DNA of 64,000 nt, taken from NCBI RefSeq assembly GCF_002950945.1, contig NZ_CP012673.1:9996501-10060500 (forward strand). The letters run 5' to 3'. Position 1 is the stretch's first letter. Each line of letters begins with the position of its first letter. Below the pieces are notes generated by a model, which did no database searches, had not been told where the DNA came from, and saw only the letters and a program-made list of their open reading frames with translations. Positions 48,903 to 58,146 of the stretch are shown here, one piece after another. The translations under genes and the position numbers were made by a program. Origin of the DNA: Sorangium cellulosum (GTDB lineage Bacteria; Myxococcota_A; Polyangia; Polyangiales; Polyangiaceae).

Positions 48903-50183
48903 CTACTTGCGCGCGCTCATGACGGAGCCGTCCGTGCCGAGGCCGTTGGTCCAGTAGACGCGCTCCGCGTCGAGCGCGATGCCGTAGGGCGACGGCTCGC
49001 CCGCGACGAACGCCCCGAGGATCCCGTTCGGCCACATCTTCATGATGTTCGGCGAGGTCGGGTCGGTCCAGTAGACGCCCGTCCGATCCGCGACGATGCC
49101 CCTCGGGTTGCCCAGCCCGGTGGCGATCGCCGCGGGCTCCCCGCTGCCGTCCTTGGGCGCGCGCATCACGTTGCCGGTCGAGCTGGTCGTCCAGTAGACG
49201 TGCGTCGCGTCGACCGCGATCTCGCGCACCTCGCCCTGGTCGACCGCGATCGTGGTGAACGGGCCCTCGCCGTCGGAGCCCTTGGGCGCGGACATGACGC
49301 GGCCGCCCTGGGAGCGCACGGTCCAGTAGACGTGCGTCGTGTCGACCGCGATGGCGTGCGGCGTCCCCGCGCGGCTCCAGATCGTGACGAACGGCCCGTT
49401 GCCGTCCGAGTCCTTCCGCGCCCGGATCACGGCGCCGCTGCGCTCGCGGTTCGTCCAGTAGACATACTCGTCGTCGAGCGCCACGCCGAAGGGCGCGGCC
49501 TGCGCCGCGGCGAGCACGACCGGCTCCTCGCCGCCCCCGATCTGCGCCCTCACGATCTCGCCGGTGCTCTCGCCGTACTCCCCCTCGTTGGCCCAGAAGA
49601 CGTGCGTCGCGTCCGCCTTGATGTCCGACGGCCGCACCTGCTCCTCGGCCAGGGTGATCGTGGCGTCGCCCTCCCGGGACCACTGCATGACCGAGCGGCC
49701 ATTGCCGTTGGTCCAGAACAGGTTGCCGCCGGAGGCGGCGATGAACAGCGGATCCCGCAGGCCCACGGCGTGGGTCCGGGTGGCGACGCAGCTGCCGTTC
49801 TGGCAGCTGCCCTCGCACTCGACCGGGCACGTCCCGCAGTGCAGAGCGTCGCCCATCACGTTGACCTCGCAGGTACCCTCGTCGTCCGCGTCGCAGTCGA
49901 CGTAGGTGTCCCCGCAGACCGGCGGCTCCACGACCACGGGACCTTCACCGCCGCCCCCACCGCCTCCACCCGCCCCCGCCTCGCCCACGCCCCCCGCTGC
50001 ACCGCCCCCGCCGGTCGCGCCGCCCTCGCCGCCGCCCGACGACGTTGGCGCACCTCCCGCTCCGGAGGAGCCGGTGGCGAAGAGGTTCGCCGCATCGGGC
50101 TCGGAACAGGCAGCCACGGCGAGTCCGACGGACAGCGCAACGAAAACGGTGCGACACAATGTGCTCTGCATGGAAACCTCCAC
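48903..50183 (-). CDS. Propeller-type lipoprotein
   Basis: 426 residues. A lipobox (LAVAACSE) and a long Gly/Ala/Ser linker lead to a six-cysteine module (CGDTYVDCDADDEGTCEVNV, HCGTCPVECEGSC) and then about six repeats with the core VYWTN or HVYWT, spaced about 45 residues, forming a DUF5050/NHL-like beta-propeller. It should be displayed on the outer membrane. Many similar proteins occur in Sorangium-type genomes without known function. Confidence 0.88.
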   Translation of the reverse strand: MEVSMQSTLCRTVFVALSVGLAVAACSEPDAANLFATGSSGAGGAPTSSGGGEGGATGGGGAAGGVGEAGAGGGGGGGGEGPVVVEPPVCGDTYVDCDADDEGTCEVNVMGDALHCGTCPVECEGSCQNGSCVATRTHAVGLRDPLFIAASGGNLFWTNGNGRSVMQWSREGDATITLAEEQVRPSDIKADATHVFWANEGEYGESTGEIVRAQIGGGEEPVVLAAAQAAPFGVALDDEYVYWTNRERSGAVIRARKDSDGNGPFVTIWSRAGTPHAIAVDTTHVYWTVRSQGGRVMSAPKGSDGEGPFTTIAVDQGEVREIAVDATHVYWTTSSTGNVMRAPKDGSGEPAAIATGLGNPRGIVADRTGVYWTDPTSPNIMKMWPNGILGAFVAGEPSPYGIALDAERVYWTNGLGTDGSVMSARK

Positions 50184-50970
50184 TCATACAGGCTACACGA
50201 GCTTGTTCGCGGAATGCACCCGTGCCGTCTTGCATTCTCCTCGCGTTCGTCCACACACGGCAGGCGCCGATGTGGGGAGTCGGCCGCGGTGCAGCCGGGG
50301 CGATCCAGCGCGTCCAGGGCGCCTGACCGCTCGCACCTCCACGCGCGACGTCGCATCTCCTCGGCGGCTGTCGCCGCTCCGAGGACAGGGCGGCCCGGCT
50401 CGCGCGGGCTCGCGTGGATCGAGGCGAATGTCCCGCGCGCGGGAGACGGACGACTGACCACGACAGCGCGGCGAGCGAGCGGACTCCATCGCACCATCCG
50501 CCAGCGGTCCACGCGGGGTGCGCGGGGTGATGGAGGGATCGGACCGTGAAGGCCGTGAGCGGGAAGGTAGAAGAAGAGGTCAATGGTCCTCCCGCCGCCT
50601 CGCCTCATGGGAGCTCTCTCCGGTCGAATGCGCCCGCGATCCCGCGCGCGGGTGGGGTCGTGCGCCCGGGCCGTGAGCAGGCCCGACCCATGTCGGGCGC
50701 AGCTCACCCGTGGTGCACGCTCTCCCTTCTCGACGCGGCCGAGCGGGCGACGCCGCGGCGGGGTTCGCTCGCCGGCGCGGAGCGACCGCGGAGATGGCGC
50801 GGGGCGCAGAGCGGCGCTACCCTCGGGCGCCGGGTGCCAGAGCGTACGATGCCAGCGAGGGTGGACGAACCGTTCCGCCGCCGAACGCCGTGCGCGTTCA
50901 GCGCGCCGGCGCGCGCCCCGCGTCGCCGCGCGGAGCGCGCGCGGGCGCGCCGTCCTGGAGGCGCGGCGTC
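50184..50970. other. 787-base divergent intergenic region
   Basis: Between the propeller lipoprotein and the kinase. It carries a 7-bp inverted repeat near the lipoprotein promoter (50212-50237). Open frames in it have Arg/Pro/Ala-rich, non-protein-like composition. Nothing else supported. Confidence 0.5.
50212..50237. promoter_or_regulatory. Inverted repeat, possible operator
   Basis: gaatgca (50212-50218) and tgcattc (50231-50237) form a perfect inverted repeat with 12 bases between, in the upstream region of the minus-strand lipoprotein gene (start 50183). The size and placement fit a dimeric repressor site or a short hairpin in the leader. Confidence 0.35.
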
Positions 50971-52056
50971 ATGAGCGGGAACGTGTACCTCGCGGGGGGA
51001 CAGGCGAGCTCCGCGGCGCACGAGCGAGCCCTGTCGCTCATCGGCCGGACGCTCGTCCACCGGTATCGCATCGAGGAGCTCGTCGCGATGGGCGGCATCG
51101 CCGCCGTCTTCCGGGCCAAGAAGCTCGCGACCGGCGAGGACGTGGCCGTCAAGGTGCTCCACCCGGACGCCGAGGAGCTGCCGGAGCTCATCGAGCGCTT
51201 CGAGCGCGAGGCCATCGCCGGCCGCCACATCTTCCACCCCAACGTCGCGGCGGTCTACGAGATCAACCAGCTCGACGACGGCGCGTGGTTCATGGTGATG
51301 GAGTTCATCCGCGGGATCACGCTGCGGAAGCTCATCGACCAGGGCCCCATCTCGCCGCTGCGCGCGGCGAACATCGCGCGCCAGATCGCGACCGCCCTGA
51401 ACGCGGCGCACGACTTCGGGATCGTGCACCGGGACGTCAAGCCGCTCAACATCATGGTCCTCGACGGGCCGGAGGAGCGCGTCCAGCTCATCGACTTCGG
51501 CCTCGCCAAGGTCCCCATGGAGCAGTTCTCGCTGCCCGCCGACGACGGCGCGCGCCGCTCGCTCACCAACGCCGGGGTGCTGCTCGGCACCGTGGCGTAC
51601 ATGGCGCCCGAGGCCGCGCTCGGGATGCGGTCGGTCGACCGGCGCGCCGATCTCTACGCGCTCGGCGTCATCCTGTACGAGATGCTCGCGGGCAAGCACC
51701 CCTTCACGGCGACCGAGCCGTCGGCGCTGTTCGCGCAGCACCGGGGGACCCCGCCGCCGCCCATCGCGGAGCGCTCCCCCGGCATCGTCGTCCCGTTCGC
51801 GCTCGAGTCGGTGGTGATGCGCCTGCTCGCGAAGGACCCGGACCACCGCTACCCGCACGCGCGCGCGGCGCTCGTGGCCCTCGACGGCGCCATCCAGAAG
51901 ATGAGCCGGCAGGAGGCGATCAGCGTCGCCCCGACCAGCCTCAAGGCCGCGGCGAGCTTCATCGGGCGGCGCTCCTCGCGCGCGATGCTCGCCGGCGCGG
52001 GCCTCTTGTTCTTCACGCTCGGCAGCGTGATCGCCTGGCTGCTCATATCGCGGTGA
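50971..52056 (+). CDS. Serine/threonine protein kinase with C-terminal membrane anchor
   Basis: 361 residues from the ATG at 50971 (ctggagg upstream); the longer frame is Arg-rich and unlikely. Kinase motifs: a glycine loop variant (LVAMGGIAAVF), VAVKVLH, HRDVKPLN, DFGLAK and an APE motif in MAPEAAL. The C-terminus ends in a single transmembrane helix (MLAGAGLLFFTLGSVIAWLL), so the kinase faces the cytoplasm with no extracellular sensor. The signal is unknown. Confidence 0.94.
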   Translation: MSGNVYLAGGQASSAAHERALSLIGRTLVHRYRIEELVAMGGIAAVFRAKKLATGEDVAVKVLHPDAEELPELIERFEREAIAGRHIFHPNVAAVYEINQLDDGAWFMVMEFIRGITLRKLIDQGPISPLRAANIARQIATALNAAHDFGIVHRDVKPLNIMVLDGPEERVQLIDFGLAKVPMEQFSLPADDGARRSLTNAGVLLGTVAYMAPEAALGMRSVDRRADLYALGVILYEMLAGKHPFTATEPSALFAQHRGTPPPPIAERSPGIVVPFALESVVMRLLAKDPDHRYPHARAALVALDGAIQKMSRQEAISVAPTSLKAAASFIGRRSSRAMLAGAGLLFFTLGSVIAWLLISR

Positions 52057-52131
52057 TCGCGCCGCCGGCGCGCGCCCGTCAGGGGCCGAGCGGCGGCGCG
52101 GGAGGAGCGGCGGCGTGGCCGCTCCGCGGGC

Positions 52132-54018
52132 CTACTCGCACACGCCCACGGGGAGACCCGCGAAACCGGAGTAGTCGACGCACTTCTTGCCGCCCGGGCA
52201 CGCCGCGCGGCTCGGCTCGCGCGGGTCGCAGAGGGCCCTGCAGGTGTTCGAGGAGCCGTCGCACACGCTGCCGGCGGCGCACAGGCCGGCGGCGTCGCAC
52301 GGCTCCCCGTCCGAGCCCGCGCCGGCGTACCAGCACGACGTGGAGCCGTTGCCCCAGAACATGCAGGCAGCGCCGTTCTCGCAGCCCTGCTGGAGCGGGT
52401 CGCAGCCGTCGCCCTGGACGCAGGATCCTCCGGTGGGCGAGCGGTCGTCGAGCAGACACGCGCTGCCCGGAGCGCAGCCCGCGGAGGCGCTGCAGGCCGC
52501 CGCGCAGGTCTGATCCGGGCCGCACGACAGCCCGGGCGCGCACTCCGACGCCGCGAGGCACGTCTCGCCGCGGCCGGCGCCGGTCGTGGGCTTCTGCGCG
52601 AGGCTCGTCTTGCGGGGCAGCGCGAGCGCGTCGCGATCGAGGAGGACGCCCGCCCTGTAGACGCGCGACACCCGCGCGAGCGCGTGGATGTCCGCGAGCG
52701 GATCGCCGTCGACCACGAGCACGTCCGAGCGCGCCCCCTCCTCGAGCCGCCCGAGATCGGGGCGCCCGAGCACGTCGGCCGCCGCGCGTGTGCCCGCGAC
52801 GAGCGCGTCGAGCGGCGGCATCCCGGCCTCGACGAGGAGCGCGATCTCGCGGTGCAGGGCGAGGCCGTGGAAGACGCCCGGGTTGCCCGCGTCGGAGCCG
52901 GCGGCGATGGTGACGCCGGCCTGATAGCAGGTCAGGACGTTCGCGAGCGCGTTCTCGCGCGACCGCCTGATGCGCTCCCGGAACGGCTCGGTCGCGATGT
53001 CTCCGAGCAGCGCCGGATCGCGCAGGGCGGCGATCACGCCGGCCGGCACGTCGTCCCCGATGTGCGGGTCGTCGAGCTCGCTGAGCGTGCCGCTCGCCGT
53101 GCGGTAGAGGCCATCCGTCACCGCGAGGGTCGGGACGACGGCGACCCCCTCGGCGGCCATCCGCCGCGCGAGCTCGGGCGAGATCCGGTCCTGGTCCGGG
53201 ATGTGCGCGAAGCGCGTCACGCCCGCGCCGAGCGCCGCCTCGATGTCAGCGCTCTCCGCGGCGTGAGCGATGACGCGGACGGAAGCGGCCTCGGCGGCGT
53301 CCTCGATGGCCGCCATCGACGCGCTCGTCAGGTGCGGGAGCGACCTCGATCTCCCTGACTCGAGGACGATCTTGATGAAGTCGGGGGCCCTCGGGAGGAG
53401 CTCCTCGAAGGCGTCGCCGACGTCGTCGGGAGAGTCGATGAAGATGCAGAAATCGCCGGGCGGGCTGCCGTGATAGCAGGGGTGCCCTCCGGTCGGCGTG
53501 AGCAGCGGCCCGGCGGCGAAGAGCTCCGGCGCGAGGATCTCGCCGGCGTCGATCCGCGCTCGCTGCTCGAAGATGATGTGCTGGGATGAGCCGAGATCGA
53601 GGTACGAGGTCACGCCGGCCCGGAGCATCGCCTTCGTGTGGTCCTCGAGGTGGAGATCGACGTCGAAGTAGCTGTAGGGCCCGGCGACGCTCAGCGAGTG
53701 CACGTGGAGATCGATGAGCCCGGGGAGGACGGTCTTCCCGGTCACGTCCACCACCTCGCCGCCCGCGGCCTCGATCTCGCGCTCGTCGAAGACGACCTGC
53801 CGCACCCGGTCGCCCTCGATGACGACCGCTCCCCTGCCCGCGCGCGTACCGTCGAACACCGTACCGCCCTTCAGCACGGTGCAGCCCGCACACCCCACCT
53901 TCGGCAGGTCGACGGGCGAGGAGCCCTCCTCGACGCCGCAGCCCGCAAGCCATAGCGACGCAGCAAAAGCACAGTAAGCGAGACAACCAGTCGCAAGACC
54001 GAGCGAAGTACGACGCAT
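52132..54018 (-). CDS. Amidohydrolase lipoprotein with Cys-rich tail
   Basis: 628 residues from the ATG at 54018. A lipobox (LWLAGC) precedes a metal-dependent amidohydrolase domain: VLPGLIDLHVHSL (metal HxH), FIKIVLES (probable carboxylated lysine), VIAHAAES, RFAHIPD and AGSDAGNPG. The last 150 residues are a cysteine-rich module (CLAASECAPGLSCG, CSASAGCAPGSACL, CDAAGLCAAGSVCD) probably disulfide-bonded at the surface. It likely hydrolyses an amide or ester outside the cytoplasm. It is divergent from the TOMM locus and its link to it is only positional. Confidence 0.92.
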   Translation of the reverse strand: MRRTSLGLATGCLAYCAFAASLWLAGCGVEEGSSPVDLPKVGCAGCTVLKGGTVFDGTRAGRGAVVIEGDRVRQVVFDEREIEAAGGEVVDVTGKTVLPGLIDLHVHSLSVAGPYSYFDVDLHLEDHTKAMLRAGVTSYLDLGSSQHIIFEQRARIDAGEILAPELFAAGPLLTPTGGHPCYHGSPPGDFCIFIDSPDDVGDAFEELLPRAPDFIKIVLESGRSRSLPHLTSASMAAIEDAAEAASVRVIAHAAESADIEAALGAGVTRFAHIPDQDRISPELARRMAAEGVAVVPTLAVTDGLYRTASGTLSELDDPHIGDDVPAGVIAALRDPALLGDIATEPFRERIRRSRENALANVLTCYQAGVTIAAGSDAGNPGVFHGLALHREIALLVEAGMPPLDALVAGTRAAADVLGRPDLGRLEEGARSDVLVVDGDPLADIHALARVSRVYRAGVLLDRDALALPRKTSLAQKPTTGAGRGETCLAASECAPGLSCGPDQTCAAACSASAGCAPGSACLLDDRSPTGGSCVQGDGCDPLQQGCENGAACMFWGNGSTSCWYAGAGSDGEPCDAAGLCAAGSVCDGSSNTCRALCDPREPSRAACPGGKKCVDYSGFAGLPVGVCE

Positions 54019-54332
54019 AACACTCCTTTGCCGATGGGCGCTGAGCGCCAAAGAGAGAGGCGCGCCGGGTACCGGAGGCGGCCTCAGAAGGCAACTGAGC
54101 GAAGCGTCGATTCGCGCCGTCACGGGTGCGCACGCGCAGCGCGCCGGCCTATCCAGGGTTGTTCGGCTCGGCGCCAGCCGGGAGAAGCACGATGGCCGGA
54201 ACGAGCGATAGGAGCGAGCACGAAGAGCCCCGCGGGACGATCTGGAGGCCCCGCGCGGGGCCGCGGCGCTGCCCGCCCTGGATGGCAGGGAATCGCGTCA
54301 AATATTCCGCTGCTCGATCATGAGGCGTCGCT
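54019..54332. other. Divergent upstream region of the first precursor
   Basis: Separates the amidohydrolase gene from the first TOMM precursor. It contains a 16-bp perfect palindrome, ggccccgcgcggggcc (54247-54262), and a locally AT-rich patch (caaatatt, near 54299-54306) that is a candidate promoter area for the peptide operon. Confidence 0.4.
54247..54262. promoter_or_regulatory. 16-bp perfect palindrome upstream of precursor 1
   Basis: ggccccgcgcggggcc lies 119 bases before the first precursor start and about 230 bases from the divergent gene. It may be an operator or a terminator-like hairpin; the sequence alone cannot decide. Confidence 0.35.
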
Positions 54333-54380
54333 TTGACAAAGGGCCTTCGTGAACCCCAATCATCCGTGGGAGGTTCTGCC
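54333..54380 (+). promoter_or_regulatory. Conserved 5' element of TOMM precursor 1
   Basis: TTGACaaagggcctt begins exactly 48 bases before the ATG. The second precursor has TTGACgaagagcctt at the same distance, and both end in ggaggttc-n-rcc before the ATG. TTGAC could be a -35 box, although no clear -10 follows; conservation could also reflect recent duplication. The ribosome site is GGGAGG. Confidence 0.5.
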
Positions 54381-54779
54381 ATGAGCGATTCAAACAACAC
54401 GGATGAAGCACCGAAGACGCTGGAAGTAACGATCAAGGAGATCCGCAACGCCATCGACGATTTGTCGGGCAGGCTGGATGCAATGGAAACGCCGACTCCC
54501 GCCAGCTACAGCTGTAGCGGATGCGGCGGCGGATGCGGCGGCGGCGGATGCGGCGGCGGCGGATGTCGCTGCGGCGGCGGCGGGTGTCGCTGCGGCGGCG
54601 GCGGCGGGTGTCGCTGCGGCGGCGGCGGGTGTCGCTGCGGCGGCGGCGGCGGGTGTCGCTGCGGCGGCGGCGGCGGGTGTCGCTGCGGCGGCGGCGGCGG
54701 GTGTCGCTGCGGCGGCGGCGGCGGATGTCGCTGCGGCGGCGGCGGCGGCTGCGGCGGCGGCGGCTGCCGCTGCAGATAG
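54381..54779 (+). CDS. TOMM precursor peptide 1 (Cys/Gly/Arg-rich core)
   Basis: 132 residues. The leader (1-42, MSDSNNTDEA then EIRNAIDDLSGRLDAME) is acidic and helical and matches the leader of the second precursor. The core (43-132) contains only Cys, Gly and Arg after the first few residues: 23 cysteines, nine of them as CRC pairs separated by runs of four or five glycines. The neighbouring YcaO fusion and SagB-type oxidase should convert many cysteines to thiazoles, giving a chain of thiazole pairs linked by flexible glycine, like microcin B17. The start follows GGGAGG; an upstream TTG at 54333 is less likely. Confidence 0.93.
   Translation: MSDSNNTDEAPKTLEVTIKEIRNAIDDLSGRLDAMETPTPASYSCSGCGGGCGGGGCGGGGCRCGGGGCRCGGGGGCRCGGGGCRCGGGGGCRCGGGGGCRCGGGGGCRCGGGGGCRCGGGGGCGGGGCRCR
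54520..54776 (+). repeat. In-frame repeats encoding the precursor 1 core
   Basis: Tandem 21- and 24-bp units of the form (ggc)n ggg tgt cgc tgc, encoding G4-5-CRC. Units differ by one glycine codon. The array gives long frames on other strands and frames, which are artefacts. Confidence 0.9.
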
Positions 54780-55031
54780 CCCCGAGATCGACGAGAGCGA
54801 GCGAGAGCTCCCCAGAAAGCCGAGGAGCACGGAACATCCTCCAAAGCATCTTCCCGTCTTCCTGGGATCGCCCGCGATTGCGCTAGCTCGCTCCTCGGCC
54901 GCCGCAAGGCGGTCCTCCCCTCGGGTTATCGGAGCATCGCTCCTCCGGGCTCAGCATCGAACCTCTTCAACGACGGCCGACCGCGGCTGGGTCGATCCCT
55001 CGCCGCGTCGCCACTTCTCTGGAGTTCTCGC
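54780..55031. other. Precursor-to-cyclodehydratase spacer 1
   Basis: 252 noncoding bases. It shares patches (gcatcgctc, agcatcgaac) with the 250-base spacer at the same place in the second half, and can form a ggagc-atc-gctcc hairpin near 54930. Such a structure might lower enzyme expression relative to the precursor. Confidence 0.45.
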
Positions 55032-57179
55032 GTGGCCATCCGACTGCCCACTTCATCGACCGCCGCATCACCGCTCGAGGGGACCGCCCCGCCTGCGCCG
55101 GAGGAGGCGCGCGAGACGCTCGCACGGTCGCGCGTGCTCGTGGTTGGACTGGAGCCGTGGGGCGCCGTCGCGGCCATCGAGCTCGCGTCGGCGGGCGCAG
55201 GCGCGCTCCACGTCCTCGACGACAGGAAGATCACGGTGGACGATCTCGGCCCCTTCGCCGAGGCGGATCTCGGGAAAGAGCGGGCGCCCTCGCTCGCCCT
55301 CGCGCTCTCGCGGATCGCTCCCCGGTGCGCGGTCACGTCGGGGACGCTGCTCGCGGCCGCGGATCGCCCCCTCGTCCTGGAGGACACCGGCTGGGACCTG
55401 ATCCTCGCGTGCGTCTCGAGCGACGAGCTCCTGGTCCTCCAGAGCGTCGCCCGCTTCGCCCACGGCGCCTCGGTCATGTCGCTCAGCGCCCACCTCGAGG
55501 GGCTCGACGCCGTGATCGGCCCGGCCGTCGTGCCCGGAGAGACCGCGTGCTGGGACTGCTGCCGTCTCCGGCGGCTCGCGACCAGCCTAGAGCCCGAGGC
55601 CGATCACGCGCTGCAGGCGTCGCTCCTCGCCGAGCGCCCGGGCCCCCGCACGCGCACCTACCTCGCGCCGATGCCGGTGTTCCTGGGCCACGCCGCCGCG
55701 CTCGCGGCGGCCGATCTGCTCGTCCGCCGGGGCGCGTCGCGGCTCGCGGGCCGGTTCATGGTGCAGAACCTGGTCGACCCGGAGGTGTCGCTCCACGCCG
55801 TCCTGCAGATGCCGTGGTGCCGGGTCTGCGGCGGCGCTGCCGGCCCCCGGCGTGCGGGGGCCGCGCGAAAGGGCTCGAGCGTGCGCCTCTCCGGCGTGCG
55901 CGACCCCGCGGATCTGCGCCGGCTGCTCGCCGGCGTCGTCGACGCGCGGGCGGGCATCGTCCAGTACCTCAGGCTGAACCCGACGAGCCCGGCGCTCGCC
56001 CCGGAGTCGCCGATCACCGCCACGGCGATCCTCAGCAACTACACCGACGGCACGGCGCACGCGCACCGCTGCGAGGAGCCGGAGGCCGGCACCGGAAAGG
56101 GCGTCACGGCCGTCGAGGCGCTGATCAGGGCGGTGGGGGAGGCGGTCGAGCGCTACTCTTCCGGGCTCTTCAACAAAGAGGAGCTCCTCCGCGCCCCGGT
56201 CGCCGAGATGAAGGGCGACTTCATCGCCCCCGAGCGGCTCTGCTTCTACGAAGAGGCGCAGTATTCCCGCCCCGGGTTCCCCTATGCGCCGCTCGATCCG
56301 GCCACGCCGATCGAGTGGGCCCTCGGGTACTGGCTGGACACCGGCTCTCCCGTGCACGTCCCGGCGCTCCCGGTCTATTACAGCTACTGCGCTCCGCCCG
56401 AGGCCTACTTCTGCCAGGTGACCTCGAACGGCCTGGCCGCCGGCGCGACGCTCGAGGACGCGTCGATGGGCGCCGCTCTCGAGCTCATCGAGCGCGACGC
56501 GTTCATGATCTCCTGGCTCGCCCGCCGGCCAGGGCGGCGGATCCTGCCCGACGACGCGCTCGACCCCGAGGTGCAGGAGATCGCGCGTCAGCTCGAGGAG
56601 CGCGGCGCCCGGATCGAGCTCTACCTGCTCGAGGCGGGCATCGCGGTCCCCACGGTGATGTGCGTGGGGTACGGCGACGGCAAGCGCTGGCCCGGCGCCG
56701 TCGTGTCGCTCGCCGCCCACCTGAGCCCGCGCACGGCGATCAAGAAGGCCATCCTGGAGCAGGGCCAGATCTGCGGTTACGTCTTCCGCCTCATGACCGG
56801 CGAGGAGGTCGCCATCCCCGAGCGGCCGGAGGACGTGCGCACGCTCGAGGATCACGCGGTCTACTATATTCCGCCGAGCCGCGCCGGAGCCTTCACCTTC
56901 CTCCGCGCGGGCGCCACGGTGACCGCCTCGCAGCTCGAGGAGCCGGAGGAGGTCTCGCTGTCCGAGCTCACCCGACGCGTGCAGGCCGCGGGGCTCCGCG
57001 TCGCGATCGTCGACGTGACGTCGCCCGATCTCGCGGCGACCCCGTTCCGCGTCGCCCGGGCCCTCGGGCCCGACTTCCAGCAGATCCATTTCGGCCAGCA
57101 CGCCGCGCAGCTCGCCAACCCGCGCCTCCGCTCGATGGCGCCGCACGGGATCAACCCTGACCCCCACCCGATGGCCTGA
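55032..57179 (+). CDS. E1-like/YcaO cyclodehydratase fusion 1
   Basis: 715 residues from a GTG with ggag upstream. Residues about 30-270 are an E1-like (ocin-ThiF) domain with VLVVGLEPWG and a zinc site C173-x2-C176 plus C263-x2-C266. Residues 285-715 are a YcaO domain with the ATP-site helix GVTAVEALIRAVGEAVERY (E362, E370, E373), GAALELIERDA and a C-terminal PDPHP (709-713), the PxPxP tail important in azoline synthetases. It should cyclise precursor cysteines to thiazolines using ATP. There is no RRE domain before the E1-like part, so leader binding must come from another protein. Confidence 0.95.
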   Translation: MAIRLPTSSTAASPLEGTAPPAPEEARETLARSRVLVVGLEPWGAVAAIELASAGAGALHVLDDRKITVDDLGPFAEADLGKERAPSLALALSRIAPRCAVTSGTLLAAADRPLVLEDTGWDLILACVSSDELLVLQSVARFAHGASVMSLSAHLEGLDAVIGPAVVPGETACWDCCRLRRLATSLEPEADHALQASLLAERPGPRTRTYLAPMPVFLGHAAALAAADLLVRRGASRLAGRFMVQNLVDPEVSLHAVLQMPWCRVCGGAAGPRRAGAARKGSSVRLSGVRDPADLRRLLAGVVDARAGIVQYLRLNPTSPALAPESPITATAILSNYTDGTAHAHRCEEPEAGTGKGVTAVEALIRAVGEAVERYSSGLFNKEELLRAPVAEMKGDFIAPERLCFYEEAQYSRPGFPYAPLDPATPIEWALGYWLDTGSPVHVPALPVYYSYCAPPEAYFCQVTSNGLAAGATLEDASMGAALELIERDAFMISWLARRPGRRILPDDALDPEVQEIARQLEERGARIELYLLEAGIAVPTVMCVGYGDGKRWPGAVVSLAAHLSPRTAIKKAILEQGQICGYVFRLMTGEEVAIPERPEDVRTLEDHAVYYIPPSRAGAFTFLRAGATVTASQLEEPEEVSLSELTRRVQAAGLRVAIVDVTSPDLAATPFRVARALGPDFQQIHFGQHAAQLANPRLRSMAPHGINPDPHPMA

Positions 57180-57190
57180 GGGAGGACACC

Positions 57191-57964
57191 ATGGCAAGGA
57201 GCAAAGAGGCGGACGTCGCGCGGCTCTATCACCTCCAGTCGTCCAACGTGAGGTCACGGCCGCTGGAGCCGCCGTTCGACGGGGATCTCCAGCCGCTCCG
57301 CTTCCGCACCTATGTCGGCTCGGCGCGCACGGCGCTGCCCGGGCGCGATTTCGCGCTCGACGCCCCGCTCGGGGCGGCGCTGGAGCGGCGGCGGTCGGTC
57401 CGCGAGTTCGCCCTCAGGCCGATGCCCCTCACGACGCTCGGGCGGCTCCTCCACGCGAGCTACGGCGTCCGCGGCCTGCGGCAGGTCGATGGACAGTGGA
57501 TCTGCGATCGCGCCGCGCCGTCGGCCGGCGGCCTGTACCCGCTCGAGATCTACGTCGCGGCGCAGGCGGTGGAGGGGGTCCCGGACGGCCTTTACCACTA
57601 CGACGCGCGGGCGCACGAGCTCGAGCTCCGGCGCGAAGGCGCGGCGCACGCCGAGATCGCCGATCTGGCGCTCGGTCAGGAGATGGTCCTGAACACCAAT
57701 GTCGTCGTCATCATCACGGCGATCCCGTTCCGCACGATGTGGAAGTACGGCCAGCGCGGCTACCGCTACGTCTGGATCGAGGCCGGGCACCTCGGTCAGA
57801 ACCTCTACCTCGTCGCGACGGCCATGGGGCTCGGCCCGGTGGCCATCGGCGGGTTCTACGACGAGGAGGTGAAGGAGCTCCTCTCGCTGCCGGCCGAGGA
57901 GGACGCCGTCTATCTCCTCTGCATAGGTCAACCCGGGCCGGCCGAGGAGCGGACGGGCCGCTAG
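57191..57964 (+). CDS. SagB-type azoline dehydrogenase 1
   Basis: 257 residues, an FMN nitroreductase-fold enzyme that oxidises thiazolines to thiazoles. Motifs: RRSVREF, APSAGGLYPLEIYV, the lysine-tyrosine pair K185-Y186 in WKYGQRGYRY (the pair that is catalytic in studied SagB dehydrogenases), and HLGQNLYLVATAMGLGPVAIGGF. It starts 11 bases after the cyclodehydratase stop with gagggagga as ribosome site, so the two are co-translated. Its presence predicts aromatic thiazoles rather than thiazolines in the product. Confidence 0.95.
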   Translation: MARSKEADVARLYHLQSSNVRSRPLEPPFDGDLQPLRFRTYVGSARTALPGRDFALDAPLGAALERRRSVREFALRPMPLTTLGRLLHASYGVRGLRQVDGQWICDRAAPSAGGLYPLEIYVAAQAVEGVPDGLYHYDARAHELELRREGAAHAEIADLALGQEMVLNTNVVVIITAIPFRTMWKYGQRGYRYVWIEAGHLGQNLYLVATAMGLGPVAIGGFYDEEVKELLSLPAEEDAVYLLCIGQPGPAEERTGR

Positions 57965-57993
57965 AGCACCGATCACGTTGAGGAACGAGAGAT

Positions 57994-58074
57994 GAACCGC
58001 CAAGGCGCCAAGGGCGCCAAGGGCGCCAAGATATTTTCTTCTCCTTCTTGGCGTCCTTGGCGCCTTGGCGGTTC
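57994..58074. repeat. 28-bp-stem inverted repeat
   Basis: 57994-58021 pairs with 58047-58074; the outer 17 bp are perfect and the rest includes one G-T. The arms are built of gcgccaagg units, a motif of dispersed noncoding repeats. It lies 30 bases past the first oxidase stop and could end transcription. Confidence 0.85.
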
Positions 58075-58146
58075 GAAAATCTGCTCGTTTCAGACGGGTT
58101 CAACCCGTTTGTCGCTCTAGTGCCTAGCTCCGAGCGCCCCAAGCCT

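Noticed and set aside
48876..50549. 557-residue plus-strand frame
   Set aside because: It is antisense to a lipoprotein with lipobox and propeller repeats, and its sequence is rich in Arg, Asp and His without pattern.
50546..50974. 142-residue frame ending at the start of the 50971 kinase
   Set aside because: It has no protein-like motifs, starts at a GTG without ribosome site and is Arg/Pro/Ala-rich. The coupling-like overlap is probably accidental.
54390..54907. Poly-Ala, Arg-rich and Pro-rich frames across the precursor 1 core
   Set aside because: They are other-frame readings of the (ggc)n tgc repeats. Only the Cys/Gly/Arg frame has a leader, a ribosome site and a counterpart in the second half.
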